NCBI GenBank assembly: GCA_018970845.1
Contig: JAGWVO010000028.1
Location: 1-17,023, forward strand
Direction: 5' to 3'
DNA length: 17,023 bases
Source of the DNA: Planctomycetota bacterium
Lineage (GTDB): Bacteria > Planctomycetota > Planctomycetia > Gemmatales > Gemmataceae
In this document: piece after piece, positions 13,867-17,023 of the stretch
How the letters are laid out: each line of letters starts with the position of its first letter
How positions within the stretch are numbered: the stretch's first letter is position 1
Notes under the pieces: model-generated
Database searches by the model: none
What the model was told of the DNA's origin: nothing
What the model saw: only the letters and a program-made list of their open reading frames with translations
Position numbers and translations under genes: made by a program

Positions 13867-15675
13867 TCAAGCCGCGCGCCTTGGGCGGGCCGCGAGGTCG
13901 AACAGGCCGAATATTTCCTCCTCGTTCATGCCCATGTTGATGGGCGGACCGTTCATCGCGATCATCTCGTTGAACAGGGCCCGCTTCTTGTCGAGCACCG
14001 CGGCGATCCGCTCCTCGATGGTGCCGGCCGAGATGTACCTTGAAACGAACACCGGCGCCTTTTGGCCGAGCCGGTGGGCCCGGTTGATGGCCTGGTCCTC
14101 GATCGCCGGGTTCCACCAGCGGTCGAACAGGAACACATAGTTGCAGAACTGCAGGTTGAGGCCCACGCTTCCCGTGCCGTAGCTCATCAGGATAACCCGG
14201 TGCTCGGCGCTGGCCTTGAACCGGTCGAGGATGGCCTGCCGGTCCTTGTGGGCAACCTTCCCGTGATAAAGGAGCGGCTTGTGGGCCGCCAGTTCGCGGG
14301 CGATCATCTCGAGCGGTTCCACCCACTGCGAGAAGATGATCGCCTTGTTGCCGGTGGACGCGACCTCCTCCATCTCCGACAGCAGGAGTTCCATCTTGCT
14401 GGACGCCCCGGTGCGCGGGTCGAAGTTGCACACCTGCTTGAGGCGCATGACCAGTTCGAAGACATGCTGCACGGTGATCGTGTCGCCCAGGGCGTTGAGG
14501 TGCACGACGCCGTCCTTCTCGGCCATGTCGTAGGTGGCCCTCTGCTCGGGGGAAAGGTCGAGGGGAATGTCGCGGATCACGCGGGGAGGCATGTGGCCCG
14601 CCACCTGTTCCTTGGTCCGGCGGATGATCTTGTCGCGGACGAGTTCCTGCATGATCCGTGGATCGGCCTCGGCGGGAATCAGCCCGGGCTCCACGAACGA
14701 GAAGATGTTCACGAGATCCTCGGTGCGGTTCTCGATCGGCGTTCCCGACATCGCCCAGCTTTTGTCGCGTTTCAGGTTGCGCGCCGCCCGGTTGGCCTTG
14801 CTCTCATGCGACTTGATCCGCTGCGCCTCGTCGAGGACGACAATGTCGAAATGGCAATCATCCGAGGAGGCGATGTCGGTGTCGCGGGTGAGAATCTCGT
14901 AATTGACGATCTGCACGGGACAGTTCGAGACCCGCCACATCGCCATGCGGGTTTCCGTGTCGCCCCCGATCACCTCGTAGGGAAGTTCGGGAGCCCAAAG
15001 CCTCAGTTCGCGGGACCAGTTCACCACCAGCGGCTTGGGACAGACCACGAGCACCCTCTTGAACAGTCCGCTCGTGTACATGAGGCGCAATGAAAGGATC
15101 ACCTGCACGGTCTTGCCCAGCCCCATCTCGTCGGCGATGAGCGCGTGGGCCCGTGGCATGAGAAACGCCATTCCCTGCAGCTGATAGGGATATGGCTGAA
15201 ATGGCAAGGTGAGCCGACCCTTGCCCAGCATCCCTTCCAGCGGCGGTTGCAGCAGGAAAAGCAGCCGGTCCTTGATTCCGATCACGCTGGCCGGCGGCTT
15301 CACCCGGGTGGCGGCCCGCCCCGCCGCCGGTGGCGGCGATTCCTGCACGGGAACCGCGGCATTGTTTTCTTCCGTGGCGTCGTTTTCATGAGCCGGCCCG
15401 CTGGAGGCCTGCGCGGAATCGGCGCGGGACTTGGCGGGAAGGTCCACGGGAACCGGAAATCGCCACACCTGCGTTTGCACGGACATCTGGATCGGACCCA
15501 GCCCGCGCACCCATGGCCGGCTCGAAAGCACCGGCACCGACCTCACAGACGGCGCCAGGGGTCGGTCCCAACCCGGCACCCGGGCCAACGCGGGCCTCGA
15601 AAGCAAGTCGATGGCAAGGCATTCCACGACTGGCGTGTCATCAGTCGTCGGCGATGAATCGTCAACCTGGGTCAC
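13867..15675 (-). CDS. SNF2/Swi2-family ATP-dependent DNA helicase-like protein
   Basis: A 602-residue DNA translocase of superfamily 2. All core motifs are present: Y-Q-L-Q-G (164-168), motif I D-E-M-G-L-G-K-T (182-189), Ia V-C-P-K-P-L-V-V-N-W, motif II D-E-A-Q (282-285), motif III S-G-T-P-I-E-N (310-316), I-I-F-S-Q-W (446-451), motif V G-S-V-G-L-N-L (502-508) and motif VI Q-A-I-N-R-A-H-R-L-G-Q (528-538). Residues 1-135 are a non-helicase leader with a Ser/Ala/Glu-rich linker (83-125). The C-terminus ends shortly after the core (E-E-E-I-F-G-L-F-D-L), with no nuclease or zinc-finger domain. The start is a GTG at 15675 without a good ribosome binding site; ATG 15486 is an alternative that would drop 63 residues. 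Such bacterial SNF2 proteins occur in transcription recycling, repair and defence, and neighbours do not decide which applies here. Confidence 0.88.
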   Translation of the reverse strand: MTQVDDSSPTTDDTPVVECLAIDLLSRPALARVPGWDRPLAPSVRSVPVLSSRPWVRGLGPIQMSVQTQVWRFPVPVDLPAKSRADSAQASSGPAHENDATEENNAAVPVQESPPPAAGRAATRVKPPASVIGIKDRLLFLLQPPLEGMLGKGRLTLPFQPYPYQLQGMAFLMPRAHALIADEMGLGKTVQVILSLRLMYTSGLFKRVLVVCPKPLVVNWSRELRLWAPELPYEVIGGDTETRMAMWRVSNCPVQIVNYEILTRDTDIASSDDCHFDIVVLDEAQRIKSHESKANRAARNLKRDKSWAMSGTPIENRTEDLVNIFSFVEPGLIPAEADPRIMQELVRDKIIRRTKEQVAGHMPPRVIRDIPLDLSPEQRATYDMAEKDGVVHLNALGDTITVQHVFELVMRLKQVCNFDPRTGASSKMELLLSEMEEVASTGNKAIIFSQWVEPLEMIARELAAHKPLLYHGKVAHKDRQAILDRFKASAEHRVILMSYGTGSVGLNLQFCNYVFLFDRWWNPAIEDQAINRAHRLGQKAPVFVSRYISAGTIEERIAAVLDKKRALFNEMIAMNGPPINMGMNEEEIFGLFDLAARPRRAA

Positions 15676-15821
15676 GAGGCTAGTGATCGGCGCCGGGGGG
15701 GCCGGGGCTTGATGGATCGGTATGCTCTCGGAGTGGGAACGGACGGCGTCAGGGCATGCCTTGACGATGCCGGAACCCGGGCAAGAAATTCGGGTCGTGC
15801 CGATGGAACGGGGGCGTTGGC
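15676..15821. promoter_or_regulatory. Divergent intergenic region between the helicase and the orphan gene
   Basis: These 146 bases lie between a leftward GTG start (15675) and a rightward TTG start (15822), so both promoters should be here. No -35/-10 pair is evident in this GC-rich sequence. A 40-codon ORF (15767-15889, ATG start) crosses into the orphan gene in another frame. It has no clear ribosome binding site and no recognisable domain, and may be a chance ORF. Confidence 0.3.
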
Positions 15822-16412
15822 TTGTCGGAATCGGGCGGGGAATCCTGGGCGGGCCTCGATGCGGGCAGGCAGTTGCTGGGGCAATTTGACGCCCCTTCTT
15901 ATGTCCGCCGCGGACTTGAAGTTGAGCAAGCGTGGACCGACCTGCTGGCCGCGCTGAACCGGTCCCGCCGGCAATGGCTGGATCCCCTGGGCCGGCGGAT
16001 GGCCTGGCTCAAGGCCCGTTCCGGAGACTGGCGACGCCTGACGGGCGACGACCCGGGCGCGCTGGTGGCCCTTGGCACGCTCGAAAACCTTTTGCCCGCC
16101 TCGCTGCGCTTCCCCCCCGGCCGGGCCTGGTGGATCGCCTTGCCAAGGCTGGAATACCGGCGATGGAACCGCGACCTGGAAGAGTTCAACCGATTCTGGC
16201 GCGAAACCTTGGAAACAGCCGACCTCGCGCCGGTGAACCGCCGCCGCGAGGCCTACAACCGCTGGTACCTTCTCGAAAAGGAATGCGCCTTGGGTTCGGC
16301 CAGGCTCGCGCTCGCCGGCTACAGGCCGTTGGTTCCGGCCACCGCCTCCGACCTTGTCGCGCGCTTGCCTTTCCTGCCGGTTCCCTCGCCTAGGACTTCC
16401 GGCGCCGGGTAA
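15822..16412 (+). CDS. Unrecognised tryptophan- and arginine-rich protein
   Basis: A 196-residue protein of unknown function. It begins at TTG 15822, with a G-rich stretch a few bases upstream; no in-frame ATG or GTG exists between the preceding stop at 15762 and this TTG. It has no signal peptide or membrane helix. It is probably mostly helical and is rich in Trp, Arg and Leu, with segments such as L-E-V-E-Q-A-W-T-D-L-L, P-R-L-E-Y-R-R-W-N-R-D-L-E-E-F and R-R-E-A-Y-N-R-W-Y-L-L-E. Many aromatic and charged pairs suggest a folded protein with real coding constraint. It diverges from the helicase gene by 146 bases, and its last 23 bases overlap the end of the leftward VWA gene. The start is uncertain, because an overlapping ORF in another frame opens at ATG 15767 and a frameshift could hide a longer N-terminus. 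Confidence 0.55.
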   Translation: MSESGGESWAGLDAGRQLLGQFDAPSYVRRGLEVEQAWTDLLAALNRSRRQWLDPLGRRMAWLKARSGDWRRLTGDDPGALVALGTLENLLPASLRFPPGRAWWIALPRLEYRRWNRDLEEFNRFWRETLETADLAPVNRRREAYNRWYLLEKECALGSARLALAGYRPLVPATASDLVARLPFLPVPSPRTSGAG

Positions 16413-16977
16413 CCTCGGCCGACATCATATGCATGGCGTTGATGATGCCCGCCTTGTCGGCCTGGAATTGGAACGCCGCGGGAGCGGGAATGGCGATGTC
16501 ACGGGCCGCCGTCACGGCGTCCTGGTTGGCGGCCAGGTACACGAAATCCCACGAGTACGCCGTCCGCTGGTGGTCAATCATCGAACGGACGGTATCGCGG
16601 GTGAATTCGGTGCTGGAATTTTCCTGCCCGTCGGTGAGGATCGCCACGACGACCTTGGCCGGACGCTCGGCCTCCGGCAAGCGCGCGAGGCGGGCGCCAA
16701 CCTCGTTGATGGTGCGGCCGATGGCGTCGTAAAGCGCCGTCGTTCCGCGAGGCACGAATGTGGTGGAGTCGAGCGGCTTCACCCCGGACAGGGGAACCCC
16801 GTTTTCAGGGACCTCGTACTCGTTGTCGAAAAGCACCAGCGTCAGCCGGGCTTGGCCGGACTGCCCCTGCTGGGCTTTCAGGAAGGCGTTGAAGCCGCCA
16901 ATGGCGTCCTCCCGGATCGATTCCATCGATCCCGAACGATCCAGAATGCAGGCGATTTCGGTGAGGTCGGGGTTCAT
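16390..16977 (-). CDS. Stand-alone VWA-domain protein
   Basis: A 195-residue cytosolic protein that is essentially one von Willebrand A domain. ATG 16977 is chosen because GGGAG lies nine bases upstream; a GTG at 17016 would add a 13-residue leader. The MIDAS is complete: D-R-S-G-S near residue 14 (I-L-D-R-S-G-S-M), T in R-G-T-T-A-L-Y-D-A-I-G, and D in L-T-D-G-Q-E-N-S-S. After the domain comes F-V-Y-L-A-A-N-Q-D-A and a short helical, basic tail ending T-R-R-R-K-S. No signal peptide or membrane segment is seen, unlike the Bat-type VWA protein elsewhere in this window. Close relatives are widespread single-domain proteins, also found on phages and plasmids, with a presumed metal-dependent protein-binding role. 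Its 3' end overlaps the orphan gene by 23 bases. What lies upstream is outside the window. Confidence 0.85.
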   Translation of the reverse strand: MNPDLTEIACILDRSGSMESIREDAIGGFNAFLKAQQGQSGQARLTLVLFDNEYEVPENGVPLSGVKPLDSTTFVPRGTTALYDAIGRTINEVGARLARLPEAERPAKVVVAILTDGQENSSTEFTRDTVRSMIDHQRTAYSWDFVYLAANQDAVTAARDIAIPAPAAFQFQADKAGIINAMHMMSAEVTRRRKS

Positions 16978-16986
16978 CTTCAGTCG

Positions 16987-16991
16987 CTCCC
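16987..16991 (-). promoter_or_regulatory. Ribosome binding site fixing the VWA start
   Basis: GGGAG on the minus strand lies nine bases before ATG 16977. The upstream alternatives, GTG 17016 and an in-frame ATG after it, have no comparable site and add residues not expected before the first strand of a VWA fold. Confidence 0.45.
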
Positions 16992-17023
16992 ATGGCCGGG
17001 GTGACATCCACCCCACCCGCGAC

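Noticed and set aside
7422..15675. A complete Zorya defence system
   Set aside because: No ZorC or ZorE, no helicase-nuclease fusion, and a phosphofructokinase gene in between on the opposite strand. Only a general likeness remains and is reported as such.

Overview
The window is high-GC bacterial DNA, most likely chromosomal and most likely from a planctomycete (Planctomycetota). This is inferred from the gene set: a DUF1080-type secreted hydrolase, a two-domain secreted esterase-like protein, a Bat-type von Willebrand protein with an internal lipobox, a 6-phosphofructokinase with pyrophosphate-type residues, and membrane proteins whose first helices contain FPFLAVLLC or FDSFLDVVANV. A Verrucomicrobiota-like relative cannot be excluded. 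No rRNA, tRNA, CRISPR array, transposase or integrase is visible.

Layout. Positions 1-7301 read leftward. They hold the 5' end of a DUF1080 protein (1-258), a gene-poor AT-richer stretch (259-953) that carries the decayed C-terminus of a cystathionine gamma-synthase-family enzyme, a secreted tandem alpha/beta-hydrolase protein (954-3167), and a compact Bat-like cluster: a short BatD-like protein, a fused VWA/BatC-like protein and a metallophosphoesterase (3292-6377). An EVE-like plus ASCH protein follows (6465-7301). From 7422 to 12492 three tightly spaced genes read rightward: a TolQ/MotA-type proton-channel subunit and two TolR/ExbD-like single-pass proteins. From 12513 to 15675 two genes read leftward: a PPi-type phosphofructokinase and an SNF2 helicase. 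An orphan gene (15822-16412, +) diverges from the helicase and runs tail-to-tail into a small VWA-domain protein (16390-16977, -).

The most interesting part is the three-gene 7422-12492 operon. It looks like an ion-driven motor of the TolQR/ExbBD/MotAB/ZorAB superfamily with two different TolR-like partners. One (GTG start, 11434) has an aspartate in its membrane helix at the position where the other (8760) has alanine, so the pair may form an asymmetric heterodimer. Both partners have a coiled coil and what looks like the same soluble domain. The larger one carries two copies of it, joined by a Gly-rich linker of about 435 residues that includes four 90-bp tandem repeats. I read this as a cell-envelope motor with a long extracytoplasmic reach. 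Its substrate cannot be told from the sequence. A Zorya-like defence role is possible but not supported by the surrounding genes.
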